DNA of 64,000 bases from Arthrobacter psychrolactophilus (GCF_003219795.1 NZ_QJVC01000002.1:1-64000), one strand, 5' to 3'. Shown: positions 14,748-24,344, numbered from the stretch's first letter. The notes: generated by a model not told the origin, from the letters alone. Program-made: numbers and translations.

Positions 14748-16673
14748 CTAACCGGTGGGCTGGAACCTCTCCCAAATAACGGCAAGATCAACCACAGCGC
14801 CATCGGCAAAGTAGAACTGATCGTCCCCTCCCAAGCGGGCGCCATCCAGTTCCGCACGGCAGCCTTCGCCCCCAAGGACGACGACGGCGGCGTAATCGCC
14901 GTCGACCGCGGCACCGGCGGTACCAATCCACGGAATCTTCAGGCACTCCCCCATGGGATGGGGCGACGTCCTGCTCCACGTCCCGGAATCGTCAAGCGTG
15001 GAACCAATTCCTGCCACGGGACGGATCTCGCTGATGAGCGTTGACTCAGCGTCCACGGGCCAGCCGCCCATCTGCAGGGTGGCCGGCAACTCCGGCGAAC
15101 AGCCACGGACCCGGACCAGCCGCAACTCCACAGCCCCATGCGTCAGCGACACAGTGGTGACCTCGGGGCCAGACACAGCAGTACCCGCCACGCCACTGCC
15201 GTGATCCGGTCCGGCGTCGGGATTAATAGTGATCCAGTTGGTCGTGGCCCGTGATGCACTGGCCAGTACTCCTGCCAGGTTGGCCTGGCCGAGGAATTCG
15301 AATCCGGTGCGATGCGTCATCTCACCGGCCTCGTTGACCAGAACCACGGCATTATCCAGAGATTCGCTCTCTAGGTCCGGGAACGTGTGCGTGGAGTAGC
15401 CCAGCCGCGCGTACAGTGGCGAGTCCGCCACGGCAACACTGGGGTTGGCGTGGTCGGTTCCATGGTTCCGGACACGGACCACGCCATCGGCCGCCGTGCC
15501 GTCGACTTGCCAGCCGGGCGCGGCAATGAGCCGCCGGGTGTTGCCCACCTCTATCGGCAGCGGTTCCTCGACTGCCGTCCAGACGCGGTGGTCTGCTGGC
15601 AGTGCCAGACCAAGGAATCCCTTGGCCGCCCAATACGGTGAGCCCGCACCGGAGTAGGCCTGCCGCATCCCGGGGAACTCACCGTGCCAACCAAGGGTGA
15701 GGAGACCATCGTCGTTCATGGCGCCACGGCGGAGGAAGTAGTCCAGCATGCCGGAGGACGCGCGCCGGGCTACGCCAGGCGAGAGCCGGGTGTGGCCGGA
15801 CAGCTCACCCACCCAGAAAGGTGCTGCCGCGGCGAAGCGGTAAATAAGGCTGCGCCCCTGAATGAGCGGCGCACCATTGCCGCCCACGAGGTCGGCGGCG
15901 TCGTCGAGATAGTCCGCTAGCCGCTCGCCGTCGACCGTGGAACGGGCGAGCACCCGTGGATCCGTGGGAGCCATCAGCGCCCACAGCTGAGGGTAGACCT
16001 GGAACGCCCAGCCGTTGTAGTGGTCGTAGGCGCGCTCCGGACCGTCGGCAAACCAGCCGTGCCCACGGTAGAGGGAATCGTGGATGGCCAGGCCCGCATC
16101 AATATCTGCATCCGAGTATCGCCCGCCGACGCTGGCCAGGAAGGTCTCCACCACGATCTGAAACCACACCCAGTTGATGGGCGGGTATTCCTCGCCAATA
16201 ACCGTCTCGAACCAGGCGATCAGCTGCTCCTGAACCCGTTGAGACAGCTTGTCCCAGAGCACGTCACGGGTCAGTGCCAGGCCCACGGCCAAGGATGCGG
16301 CCTCGACCTTCGCCTGCCCCAGCTCGCCGGGCGTGGGCCAGCGGTCGGGATTGGCAGGATTCGTCCCCGCATCCAACCCTTCTGCATACCATTGGGCAAT
16401 CCAGCCAGTCCCCTCAGGATCCCCGGCCATGCGGAAGGACGCCAATAAGAACGTGCGGGCGAACGCCTCCAACGCATCGCTGCGAGGGCCGTAAACGCTG
16501 TTGGCTCCAGGCAGGTGGATGTTCGCATGGTCGGCCGTGCCGAACCGTTGAGCAGAGCGCAGCAGGTAATCCGCGTAGGCACACCAATGTTCCCGTGTCT
16601 GGCCGGTGTGTGGGGACAGCTCATGATCCAGCGGGGGCAGGGTCAGAACAGCACGTGAAGTGGTGGTTGGCAT
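14748..16673 (-). CDS. DUF2264-family protein
   Basis: 641 residues. The pattern LPPLDHELSPHTGQTREHW, then GPRSDALEAFARTFLLAS, then INWVWFQIVVETFL and YDHYNGWAFQVYPQLWA fits the DUF2264 family. Members are predicted alpha/alpha-barrel proteins found in polysaccharide and rhamnogalacturonan/uronate utilisation loci. The C-terminal 250 residues are beta-rich. There is no signal peptide, so it is likely cytosolic. I chose the ATG at 16673 (GAGG 5 nt upstream) over an in-frame ATG 13 codons earlier. It is the last gene of the minus-strand arm heparinase - regulator - DUF2264, with a 7-bp gap from the regulator. Confidence 0.85.
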   Translation of the reverse strand: MPTTTSRAVLTLPPLDHELSPHTGQTREHWCAYADYLLRSAQRFGTADHANIHLPGANSVYGPRSDALEAFARTFLLASFRMAGDPEGTGWIAQWYAEGLDAGTNPANPDRWPTPGELGQAKVEAASLAVGLALTRDVLWDKLSQRVQEQLIAWFETVIGEEYPPINWVWFQIVVETFLASVGGRYSDADIDAGLAIHDSLYRGHGWFADGPERAYDHYNGWAFQVYPQLWALMAPTDPRVLARSTVDGERLADYLDDAADLVGGNGAPLIQGRSLIYRFAAAAPFWVGELSGHTRLSPGVARRASSGMLDYFLRRGAMNDDGLLTLGWHGEFPGMRQAYSGAGSPYWAAKGFLGLALPADHRVWTAVEEPLPIEVGNTRRLIAAPGWQVDGTAADGVVRVRNHGTDHANPSVAVADSPLYARLGYSTHTFPDLESESLDNAVVLVNEAGEMTHRTGFEFLGQANLAGVLASASRATTNWITINPDAGPDHGSGVAGTAVSGPEVTTVSLTHGAVELRLVRVRGCSPELPATLQMGGWPVDAESTLISEIRPVAGIGSTLDDSGTWSRTSPHPMGECLKIPWIGTAGAAVDGDYAAVVVLGGEGCRAELDGARLGGDDQFYFADGAVVDLAVIWERFQPTG

Positions 16674-16680
16674 TGCTTCC

Positions 16681-17814
16681 TCAGGGTTCGTGGGTTGTCC
16701 GTTGAGCCCCAACTGAGGACTCGCGAAGAATCAGTTCCGGGTTGAGCTGGATCCGGTGCACCGGTCTCATCCGGCCCTCAGCGAGACGGGCGGCCATGAG
16801 CTGCACCGCTACCTTGCCGACATAGCGTTTGGGCGGTTTGACGGCGGAAATGGCTGGCTCGGCAAGGTAGGCCACCTCGTCGTCATAGCCCACAATGGCC
16901 ATGTCGCCGGGCACCTCGATGCCCTTGTCCACGCAGTGCTGCACGAAGGCCACGGCCTGGGTGTCGGAGTGGACCAGCAAAGCCGTCGTCCCGGTTTCTT
17001 GGCACCTTTTCAGGACATCATCAAAGTGTTGTGCGCGCTCACCATTGTCGAGTTTCGCGGATTCACCGTAGAACTGATTCTCGGGAGGGATGTTCAGAGC
17101 TGCCATTGCCTGCTGCCAGCCTCGAACCACGTGGGGACTCGTGGGGCTGCTGGTATCCGTCAGACAGCCGATCGCACGATGGCCTTCTTGCCACAGATGC
17201 CGCACTGCCATTCCGGCTCCGAACGCATGGTCTGTTGCTACCCATTCCAGCCGGTGGGCAGGGATGTCTGACGGCGTCCTGCGTTCCGCTAGAACCACGG
17301 GAATCGGCAGGGCATTGAGCCAGCGCAACAGCTCGCGCCCGGGAGCGCCAGCCATGTCCGGGGCCACGATGAGCCCGTCGATGTTTTGTGTGTCGAGCAG
17401 CGCCTGTACCTGGCGGCGATTGTCGCTCGCGTCATAGGCCGAGCCGCGCACCATGATTCTCAGGTTCTGCCCCTCCGCCTCTTCCCTCGCCCCGCTGATG
17501 ACCTGCGGCCAGTAATAATCCAGCGACGGCACCACCATGCCGATCGCGTAACTGTACGCCGGAGGTTTCCCCGCCACCGCTGTCCGGTCCAGTGGACTAC
17601 GTAGCGTGGCGCCGCCATGGACACGGGATACCAGACCCCCGTCCGCGAGGCTGTTGACATCGCGCCGGATGGTCAATTCACTGACGCCAAGTTTGGCGGC
17701 AATGTCCCGGACCGTGATGGCTCCGTGGGCACGGAGTTCGTCCATGAGCAGTTCACGTCGCTGTAGTGCGAACAGCGATTTACCGCCGCCCTTCTGATTC
17801 GAGTCATTGCTCAT
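16681..17814 (-). CDS. Hybrid regulator: DeoR-type HTH plus LacI-type sugar-binding domain
   Basis: 377 residues. Residues about 12-70 are a DeoR helix-turn-helix (LFALQRRELLMDELRAHGAI, LGVSELTIRRDVNSLADGG, VSRVHGG). Residues about 90-370 are a periplasmic-binding-protein-like LacI effector domain (YAIGMVVPSLDYYWPQVISG, IDGLIVAPDM, ATDHAFGAGMAVRHLWQEGH, VPGDMAIVGYDD). It binds a sugar or sugar acid and probably controls the divergent promoters at 19808-19968. The start overlaps the heparinase-like stop by 11 nt, with GGAGG six bases before the ATG, so translation is likely coupled. Confidence 0.9.
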   Translation of the reverse strand: MSNDSNQKGGGKSLFALQRRELLMDELRAHGAITVRDIAAKLGVSELTIRRDVNSLADGGLVSRVHGGATLRSPLDRTAVAGKPPAYSYAIGMVVPSLDYYWPQVISGAREEAEGQNLRIMVRGSAYDASDNRRQVQALLDTQNIDGLIVAPDMAGAPGRELLRWLNALPIPVVLAERRTPSDIPAHRLEWVATDHAFGAGMAVRHLWQEGHRAIGCLTDTSSPTSPHVVRGWQQAMAALNIPPENQFYGESAKLDNGERAQHFDDVLKRCQETGTTALLVHSDTQAVAFVQHCVDKGIEVPGDMAIVGYDDEVAYLAEPAISAVKPPKRYVGKVAVQLMAARLAEGRMRPVHRIQLNPELILRESSVGAQRTTHEP

Positions 17815-19807
17815 TTGTTGCCTCCATGATCACAGAGAATTCGCCGGTGGCTGACGTTGCGGAAGGGGATCGGAACCGCAGGCGCGTCAACTTCTTTCCC
17901 CAAATGTCTTGCAATAGCGGATCGTCAAGGATCCATTCATCCACATGCACGACGGCGGTCCCTGGCTTCCAGCGCAGCCTCAAGCCGCGGCTGTGGCCGG
18001 GTATGCAAGCGACCCCGGGTATGCCCTCCGACCAGACGGTGGCGATGCCATCGTCACTTAGTTGCAGCGTTCCGGCGATGAGGTAGGCAATAGCGACATC
18101 CGGCTGGCGTGTTTGAGAGTTCGCGGACGTCGGCAGCTCCCAGCGGTCCCCGATCACAATGGAACCGTCTTCACGATTGAGGGCGGCGGTGCGAATCCAT
18201 TGTTCCGCTTGGGCAAATCCGTACGCAGTGCCGAGTCCCAAGGTAAGTGTTGGTGCAGCGCCGGTGGGTTCCTCGATGACGGTGGCACCGTATTCCACAC
18301 CGGTCCCCTGTTCCAGCCCAAAGGGTGCCGGAACGTTGTGCCAGGAACTTTGCATGGCGCGAATCTGGTACCGGTCCGGACCAAATGTTTGCGCCGTGTA
18401 AGTGGGTTGGCCTGCATCGACGAGCAATGGCACACCATCGAGCGCAACCACCACGGATCCGACGTCGCGGTGGTTGTGGTGTTCACCGTTGTGTCCGCCC
18501 TTGGCCGTCAGCGTCAGTCCGTGTGCACTGCCAGATCTTTGCCGGGCCACCATAATTTGCACCGACGGCAAGTAGCTGAAGGCAGCAAGTGGGGGTTGAG
18601 GCGATTTCGCTGCCGGCGGTCCTGGCACGGGTTGGAGCAACGAATGCAGAACCCTGCCCAGTCCGGCTTTCGAATCCACGTGATCACGAACAAATGCCTC
18701 AGCGTGTTGTGCAGCATGTACATCGCCGACCCGGATTGCCGCCCGGTACAGCATGTCCCACGGCAGTCCGTCAGCTGCACGGGCCGGGCCATCGGCCACA
18801 TTCAAGAACCACCGGCCACCCAGATGCATCCGGTGCGGAAAGGAAACCATGGCACGGACTACCGGCGCATCAGCGCTCAGAACTCCGCCGCTCGCCTCGT
18901 CCAGTATGGCCAGTCCTTCCAGCGCTCTGCCAGCCCCGTTCCACCAATAGGCAAAACCTTCATCAATGGCGCCGTCGTCCGGGATCGATGCCAGAAAACG
19001 GTCCAGTCCCTCGATGCACCGGGAAATGGTGTGCGCCTGCAGTTGCGGATCATCAACCAGCAGCAGCGCTGCCGCGATGATGTTTGAGTGGATCCAGGGA
19101 TTCCAGTTGTGAACATCGCCATCGAATCCGAGCCAATGCCAGTCGAAGCGATCCACGAACGGCTGGATCACCCGGCAGTGAGTTTCGTATCGCATGCGCC
19201 GTCTCAGGCCGGGTGCCCGCCGGTCCAATCGTTCACCCAAGACCTGGTCGATCCACGCAAGCTGGGCAGCGACCTCGCCGGCGCCAAGATCCAGAAAAGG
19301 GCGGTCCGGATCGGGGACAACCTCGCCCGAGACGGCGAAAACGTCGTCGTGCGCCGCCCAGCTCCACGAGCTCTGCTCGCACAACAGGTAGGCGCCGTCG
19401 ATGACTTCATCCAGCCATTCAGTGGTATCGCCGCGCAGAGCCGCCATCACCACCGCGCGTGTCAGTCGCTGCTGCCGCGCTCCCACTAGGGCCTCGTAGG
19501 CGGTGCGGTTTCCGTCACGGAAGTACCGGGAATAGTGGGATACCAGCGGCTGCGGCCACGGGGTGCCGCGCTCAGCTGTCGCCTGGTCAACGAGAAGCTC
19601 AACCGCAGCCGGAGCCACTCCTTGCCAAGCGTCATCATCGGCTGGTCGAATGCTGAGCCGATCGCGCGAACCGACCAAAAGCAACTCCAGCGAGTCGTTG
19701 GTGACTTTGCGGCCCCACATGGCTCTGAGCGGACCAGCCGCGTTGAGTGGACTCGTGGCGTCCTTGTGCGCTGCGACAACGGAAGCAGTTTCGGCGGGCC
19801 CTGCCAT
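17804..19807 (-). CDS. Heparinase II/III-family polysaccharide lyase/hydrolase-like protein
   Basis: 667 residues with an N-terminal alpha-helical toroid and a C-terminal beta-sandwich. The heparinase II/III signature is GGHNGEHHNHRDVGSVVVAL followed by LVDAGQPTY. Family enzymes cleave uronic-acid-containing glycans such as glycosaminoglycans or alginate oligomers by beta-elimination. No signal peptide is seen, so it may act on imported oligosaccharides in the cytosol, which agrees with the ABC importer transcribed divergently. The first ATG has GGAGAG about 8 nt upstream. It leads the operon that continues with the hybrid regulator and the DUF2264 gene. Confidence 0.88.
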   Translation of the reverse strand: MAGPAETASVVAAHKDATSPLNAAGPLRAMWGRKVTNDSLELLLVGSRDRLSIRPADDDAWQGVAPAAVELLVDQATAERGTPWPQPLVSHYSRYFRDGNRTAYEALVGARQQRLTRAVVMAALRGDTTEWLDEVIDGAYLLCEQSSWSWAAHDDVFAVSGEVVPDPDRPFLDLGAGEVAAQLAWIDQVLGERLDRRAPGLRRRMRYETHCRVIQPFVDRFDWHWLGFDGDVHNWNPWIHSNIIAAALLLVDDPQLQAHTISRCIEGLDRFLASIPDDGAIDEGFAYWWNGAGRALEGLAILDEASGGVLSADAPVVRAMVSFPHRMHLGGRWFLNVADGPARAADGLPWDMLYRAAIRVGDVHAAQHAEAFVRDHVDSKAGLGRVLHSLLQPVPGPPAAKSPQPPLAAFSYLPSVQIMVARQRSGSAHGLTLTAKGGHNGEHHNHRDVGSVVVALDGVPLLVDAGQPTYTAQTFGPDRYQIRAMQSSWHNVPAPFGLEQGTGVEYGATVIEEPTGAAPTLTLGLGTAYGFAQAEQWIRTAALNREDGSIVIGDRWELPTSANSQTRQPDVAIAYLIAGTLQLSDDGIATVWSEGIPGVACIPGHSRGLRLRWKPGTAVVHVDEWILDDPLLQDIWGKKLTRLRFRSPSATSATGEFSVIMEATNEQ

Positions 19808-19864
19808 CAGAAATCTCTCCCATTTGTTCGACTTTGAACGTTTCAGTTCAACTTCGATTATCTT

Positions 19865-19898
19865 GATTGAACAATCTTGTTTATCAGTATGTACTGAT
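19865..19898. promoter_or_regulatory. Two palindromes in the divergent promoter of the uronate locus
   Basis: GATTGAACAATC (19865-19876) is a 5+2+5 palindrome and ATCAGTATGTACTGAT (19883-19898) is a 7+2+7 palindrome. Both lie in the AT-rich 161-bp gap between the heparinase-like gene and the 2-hydroxyacid dehydrogenase gene. They are candidate binding sites for the DeoR-LacI hybrid regulator. Confidence 0.55.
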
Positions 19899-19968
19899 TA
19901 TTAGATGTGATGCAACACATAAATAACTGGTCGAACATTCCGACCACGACCCGAAGGGAGGCTCGCCA

Positions 19969-20982
19969 ATGTCGCATAAACCTCACGCCCTGCTGGTCAT
20001 GAATCGCGAAACCTTTGCCGATCAGTTCGACTCCAAGCGACTGGACCGGCTGGCGCAGCTGGTCGATCTGGGAGCGCAACCGTGGACAGATTCTTTGGAA
20101 GATCCTGCAGTGTCCGGGCGTCTGGAAGATGTTGAAATCCTCGTCACCAGCTGGGGCGTCCCGCAGCTCAATGCGGAACGGCTAAAGCGCATGCCGAAAC
20201 TGCGTGCGGTGTTCCACTGCGCCGGAACTGTCCGAAGCTTCGTCACCGACAATCTGTGGGACAGGGGCATCACGGTCACGAACGGCGCTGACGCGAATGC
20301 CATCCCGGTAGCCGAGTTCACCTTCGCTTCGATTGTCTTGGCAGGAAAAAAGGCGCAAGTGCTGGCCAATGATGCTCGCAGCTTCCGTGAAGACTGGGGC
20401 TACGTTTCAGGCCGTGGCGAGTTGGGCAATATCGGACGCGTCATCGGCGTCGTCGGCTTCTCACGCATTGGGCGTCGTGTGGTCCAGCTGGTCCAGCAAC
20501 TCCAGGACGTCACGTGCCTTGTCAGTGATCCTCACGTCGATCCCCTTCTGGTGGCGGCTGCCGGCGGCACGCTGGTCCCCTTGAACGAACTCCTGTCAAG
20601 CTCCGATGTGGTCACCATCCATGCACCGGATCTGCCCGAGACGCGCAACATGATCGGCACCGCTGAGCTCCGCATGATGAAGGACCACGCAACGCTGATC
20701 AACACCGCCCGCGGGGCCCTGGTCGACACAGCGGCCCTCGAGGTTGAGTGCGCCACGGGACGTATCCAAGCCCTGCTGGACGTCACCGAACCAGAACCCC
20801 TCCCGGCGGACTCCATCCTCTACGACCTGCCCAATGTGATCCTTACGCCTCATATAGCGGGCTCTCTGGGCACTGAAACCAGAAGAATGTCCGATGCCGC
20901 CGTCAATGACCTCGAACGATACCTCTCAGGTAAGAGTCTTGTGGCTCAGGTACTGCACGATGACCTCCGGCTCAGCGCGTAG
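19969..20982 (+). CDS. D-isomer-specific 2-hydroxyacid dehydrogenase
   Basis: 337 residues. The Rossmann nucleotide site is IGVVGFSRIGRRVV (about residue 164). The catalytic triad of the family is visible as Arg in INTARGALVD, Glu in DVTEPEPL and His in LTPHIAGSLG. It reduces 2-oxoacids or oxidises 2-hydroxyacids with NAD(P)H. In this locus it may handle a keto acid derived from unsaturated uronates, but the substrate is not readable. GGGAGG lies 7-8 nt before the ATG. It is first in the plus-strand arm ahead of the ABC importer. Confidence 0.9.
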   Translation: MSHKPHALLVMNRETFADQFDSKRLDRLAQLVDLGAQPWTDSLEDPAVSGRLEDVEILVTSWGVPQLNAERLKRMPKLRAVFHCAGTVRSFVTDNLWDRGITVTNGADANAIPVAEFTFASIVLAGKKAQVLANDARSFREDWGYVSGRGELGNIGRVIGVVGFSRIGRRVVQLVQQLQDVTCLVSDPHVDPLLVAAAGGTLVPLNELLSSSDVVTIHAPDLPETRNMIGTAELRMMKDHATLINTARGALVDTAALEVECATGRIQALLDVTEPEPLPADSILYDLPNVILTPHIAGSLGTETRRMSDAAVNDLERYLSGKSLVAQVLHDDLRLSA

Positions 20983-21070
20983 CTAGCTACGAACGCCCGT
21001 ACGAAAAACTTCACACCAAGACCCAATAGGCCGCAGCCGCGGCACCACGAAAACACCTAGGAGAAACGCA

Positions 21071-22354
21071 ATGAAGCGCAGAACTCTCACCGCAATCGCG
21101 CTGGCACTGTCGGCCGGATTCGGACTGTCGGCCTGTGCCGGTGCCGCCGGACCGGCTGACAACGCCGGCGCTCAAGATGGCAAAACGACCCTGAGCGTAT
21201 CTGTGTGGAACTACGAGGGCACCCCGGAGTTCAAGGCCCTCTTTGATGCCTATGAGGCCGCCAACCCTGGCATCAACATTGAACCTGTCGACATCCTGGC
21301 TGACGACTACCCGCAGAAGGTCACCACCATGCTGGCCGGTGGCGACACCACGGACGTCCTGACCATGAAGAACGTCATTGATTACTCCCGCTACGCCAAC
21401 AATGGCCAGCTGCAGGAGATCAATGACGTGGTCGACACTGTGGGCAAGGACAAGCTCGCCGGCATCGACGCCTTCGACCTGGATGGCAAATACTTTGCCG
21501 CACCATATCGTCAGGATTTCTGGCTCCTGTATTACAACAAGGACATGTTCAAGGCTGCCGGTATTGCTGACCCCACAGACCTGACATGGGATCAGTACGC
21601 GGATATCGCCAAGAAACTGAGCACTACCAAGGACGGGAAAAAGGTTTACGGAACTTACCAGCACACCTGGCGTTCTGTTGTTCAGGCCATCTCGGCTGCC
21701 CAGAACGACGCTGATCAGAACAGCGGGGAGTACGGTTTCATGAAGGATCAGTACAACACGGCACTCGATCTGCAGACGAGCGGCGCCACCCTTCCCTACG
21801 GCACAGCCAAGAGCCAGAAGACCAGTTACCGCACCATGTTTGAGACCGGACAGGCCGCCATGATGCCTATGGGCACCTGGTACATTGCCGGGATTTTGGA
21901 GGCGAAAAAGGCGGGCAAGACGGACGTTAACTGGGGTCTGGCTCCCATGCCTCAGAAGACGGCCGACGGCGAGATCACCACGTTCGGTTCTCCGACGGCT
22001 TTCGCGGTCAACAAGAACGCTAAGCACTCCGATGAAGCAAAGAAATTCATTCAATGGGCTGCCGGTGCTGAAGGCGCCAAGGCAATCTCCGCTATTGGTG
22101 TGGTGCCAGCCCTCCAGGATGCCTCGGTGACAGAGGCCTACTTCACCTTGGACGGAATGGCTACGGACGAGCTGTCGAAGAAGGCCTTCTCGCCCGATAA
22201 GACAGCATTGGAAATGCCCGTCAGCGATAAGTCAGCAGCCACGGACACCATCCTCAACCAGGAGCATGACCTGATCATGGTTGGCGAAAAGTCCGTCGAT
22301 GACGCCATCACCGAGATGGACAAGCGCGTCAAAAAAGAAGTTCTCAACCAGTAA
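21071..22354 (+). CDS. ABC sugar importer, substrate-binding lipoprotein
   Basis: 427 residues. The N-terminus MKRRTLTAIALALSAGF leads to the lipobox LSAC with the lipidated Cys at residue 22. The mature part is a family-1 extracellular solute-binding protein (VWNYEGTPEFKALFDAYEAA, FWLLYYNKDMFKAAGI, MPMGTWYIAG). It captures an oligosaccharide outside the membrane for the two permeases that follow. Its own hairpin-rich intercistronic region separates it from them, which usually allows higher expression of the binding protein. Confidence 0.93.
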   Translation: MKRRTLTAIALALSAGFGLSACAGAAGPADNAGAQDGKTTLSVSVWNYEGTPEFKALFDAYEAANPGINIEPVDILADDYPQKVTTMLAGGDTTDVLTMKNVIDYSRYANNGQLQEINDVVDTVGKDKLAGIDAFDLDGKYFAAPYRQDFWLLYYNKDMFKAAGIADPTDLTWDQYADIAKKLSTTKDGKKVYGTYQHTWRSVVQAISAAQNDADQNSGEYGFMKDQYNTALDLQTSGATLPYGTAKSQKTSYRTMFETGQAAMMPMGTWYIAGILEAKKAGKTDVNWGLAPMPQKTADGEITTFGSPTAFAVNKNAKHSDEAKKFIQWAAGAEGAKAISAIGVVPALQDASVTEAYFTLDGMATDELSKKAFSPDKTALEMPVSDKSAATDTILNQEHDLIMVGEKSVDDAITEMDKRVKKEVLNQ

Positions 22355-22362
22355 CACTCCCA

Positions 22363-22467
22363 CCGGTACGGTGCCGCGCCGTGGCTCACCTGAGCCCAGC
22401 GCGGCACAGTACCGGACCTGAACACTCCGGATTCTGAAATGGAGGAACGCTCCCAGTTCCGGGAGCG
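22363..22467 (+). promoter_or_regulatory. Intercistronic hairpins between binding protein and permease genes
   Basis: A 17-nt inverted repeat (22363-22379 with 22399-22415, one mismatch) forms a strong stem. A second small stem, CGCTCCC/GGGAGCG (22448-22454 with 22461-22467), ends 6 bp before the permease start. Together they probably stabilise the upstream binding-protein message and damp permease expression. Confidence 0.55.
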
Positions 22468-22473
22468 GTCATC

Positions 22474-23400
22474 ATGACTACTGAAACAACTACTCAGGCC
22501 ACGGCACCATTGCTCGGCCGTGGCAACAGGAAGCAGGCCAGGCGCAACGCGCTCATCGGATGGTCATTCATCCTGCCCAACTTCCTTGGATTTCTGGCCT
22601 TCACACTCATTCCCGTGCTGGCCGCCTTCGCCCTCTCCTTCATGGAATGGGACTCCTTCAGCGCGCCCAAGTGGGTGGGCCTGGAGAACTTCCAACGTAT
22701 GCTCGGCAGTGACTCTTTCTGGATTGCCCTGCGCAACACCTTGTTGTATGCCCTCGGCCATGTGCCGCTCACCATGGGACTGGCCCTTGTCTTGGCCATG
22801 CTGCTCAACCGCAAGCTCAAGGGCATCGGCTTTTTCCGTGTGGCGATTTTCTTCCCCTACATCACCTCACTGGTGGCCGTCGCCGTCGTTTGGAACATGC
22901 TCTTCAGCCCAGAGACAGGTCCCATCAACCAGTTCCTGCAAACAGTCGGCGTAGCCAATCCCCCGGGTTGGACCTCAAGCTCCGACTGGGCCCTGCCCGC
23001 AGTCATTATCACCAGCGTGTGGCGCGACATGGGCTACTACATGATCCTGTACTTAGCCGGACTGCAGGCAGTTCCCGCCGAACTCTATGAAGCCGCCGAA
23101 GTTGACGGCGCCAATGCCTGGCAGCGCTTCTGGAATGTCACGATCCCCTCACTTCGACCCACCACCTTCTTCGTCCTGGTGATGCTGACAGTTTCCAGCT
23201 TCAAGGTCTTTGACTTGATCGTCGTCATGACCGATGGCGGCCCCGGCCGGTCCACCACTGTCCTGTCTCAGCTGATTTATCAGGAAGGTATTGGTGAAGG
23301 GAAGTTCGGCTACTCGTCGGCGATTTCCTTGGTGCTGTTCCTGATCGTCTTAACGGTGACCGTCCTGCAGTTCAAAATCCAACAGCGAAGGGAACGCTAA
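22474..23400 (+). CDS. ABC sugar importer permease 1 (MalF/UgpA type)
   Basis: 308 residues with about six membrane helices starting near residue 27 (LIGWSFILPNFLGFLAFTLI). The permease EAA loop is visible as LYEAAEVDGANAWQRFWNVTIP. It pairs with the next permease to form the channel of the uronate/oligosaccharide importer. Its stop overlaps the next start by one base (TAATG). No ATPase gene is present in the locus, so a shared MsmK/UgpC-type ATPase encoded elsewhere is expected. Confidence 0.93.
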   Translation: MTTETTTQATAPLLGRGNRKQARRNALIGWSFILPNFLGFLAFTLIPVLAAFALSFMEWDSFSAPKWVGLENFQRMLGSDSFWIALRNTLLYALGHVPLTMGLALVLAMLLNRKLKGIGFFRVAIFFPYITSLVAVAVVWNMLFSPETGPINQFLQTVGVANPPGWTSSSDWALPAVIITSVWRDMGYYMILYLAGLQAVPAELYEAAEVDGANAWQRFWNVTIPSLRPTTFFVLVMLTVSSFKVFDLIVVMTDGGPGRSTTVLSQLIYQEGIGEGKFGYSSAISLVLFLIVLTVTVLQFKIQQRRER

Positions 23401-24344
23401 TGACTAACATGGCAGAAAAGCTCAAGGCCGAAGCGCCCCTTCTGGGCACTGAGCTGACCACTGGCCGCCGCGGCCCTGGTTCACCGCAAAAGTCCGGACG
23501 GCTCCGGCACAAAACGCGCGAACAGAAGTCACGCACCATCAATATCGTCGTATACGGTGTACTCGTTGTCCTGGTGTTTGCGCTCCTCGTTCCCTTCTTC
23601 TGGATGATTTCCTCCTCCCTAAAGGAAAACAATCAGGTTCTCACGGTTCCCATCCAATGGATCCCCCAGGAGTTCGTGTGGAGCAACTACACGGAGATCT
23701 GGACCCGGATTCCCATGATGGGCTACCTCCAGAACTCGCTGTACCTAGCCGTCATCATCACTTGTTTGCAGGTTCTCACCGGCTCGCTGGCCGCCTACGG
23801 CTTTTCAAAGGTCCGTTTCCCGGGCCGCGATGTGTTGTTCCTGGCGTACATCGGTACGATCGCTGTTCCGTGGCAGGCCTACATGGTGCCGCAGTACATC
23901 ATGATGCAGCAGCTGGGGCTTACCAACAGCTTCACCTCACTGATCCTTTTGCAGGCCTTCGGTGCGTTCGGGGTGTTCCTGATGCGCCAGTACTACATGA
24001 CCATTCCTGACGAGCTGTGCGAAGCGGCACGCATCGATGGTCTGAGTGAGTACGGCATTTGGGCCCGCGTCATTCTGCCGCTGTCCAAGCCGGCACTGGC
24101 CAGTCTTGCGTTGTTGACCTTCGTGAACACGTGGAACGATTACATGGGTCCGTTCATTTACCTCACCAGCAACCGCCTCTGGACGGTTCAGCTGGGGCTC
24201 CGCTCTTTCGTGGGCCAGTTCGACGCCGAATACGCCATGATCATGACCGGCTCGGTCATCTCGGTAGTGCCCATCCTCATCATCTTCTTGATCGGGCAGC
24301 GCTACTTCATCCAGGGCATCGCCACCAGCGGAATGAAAGGATGA
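23400..24344 (+). CDS. ABC sugar importer permease 2 (MalG/UgpE type)
   Basis: 314 residues. A 45-residue polar N-terminus precedes six membrane helices (INIVVYGVLVVLVFALLVPF first). The EAA loop reads LCEAARIDGLSEYGIWARVI. The C-terminal FIQGIATSGMKG ending is typical of this subfamily. It overlaps the gene before by one base and the gene after by four (ATGA). Confidence 0.93.
   Translation: MTNMAEKLKAEAPLLGTELTTGRRGPGSPQKSGRLRHKTREQKSRTINIVVYGVLVVLVFALLVPFFWMISSSLKENNQVLTVPIQWIPQEFVWSNYTEIWTRIPMMGYLQNSLYLAVIITCLQVLTGSLAAYGFSKVRFPGRDVLFLAYIGTIAVPWQAYMVPQYIMMQQLGLTNSFTSLILLQAFGAFGVFLMRQYYMTIPDELCEAARIDGLSEYGIWARVILPLSKPALASLALLTFVNTWNDYMGPFIYLTSNRLWTVQLGLRSFVGQFDAEYAMIMTGSVISVVPILIIFLIGQRYFIQGIATSGMKG

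Noticed and set aside
21011-22054. A 347-codon minus-strand reading frame opposite the ABC binding-protein gene
   Set aside because: It lies antisense to a clear lipoprotein gene with full family motifs and shows no domain of its own. Long antisense frames are common in high-GC DNA.
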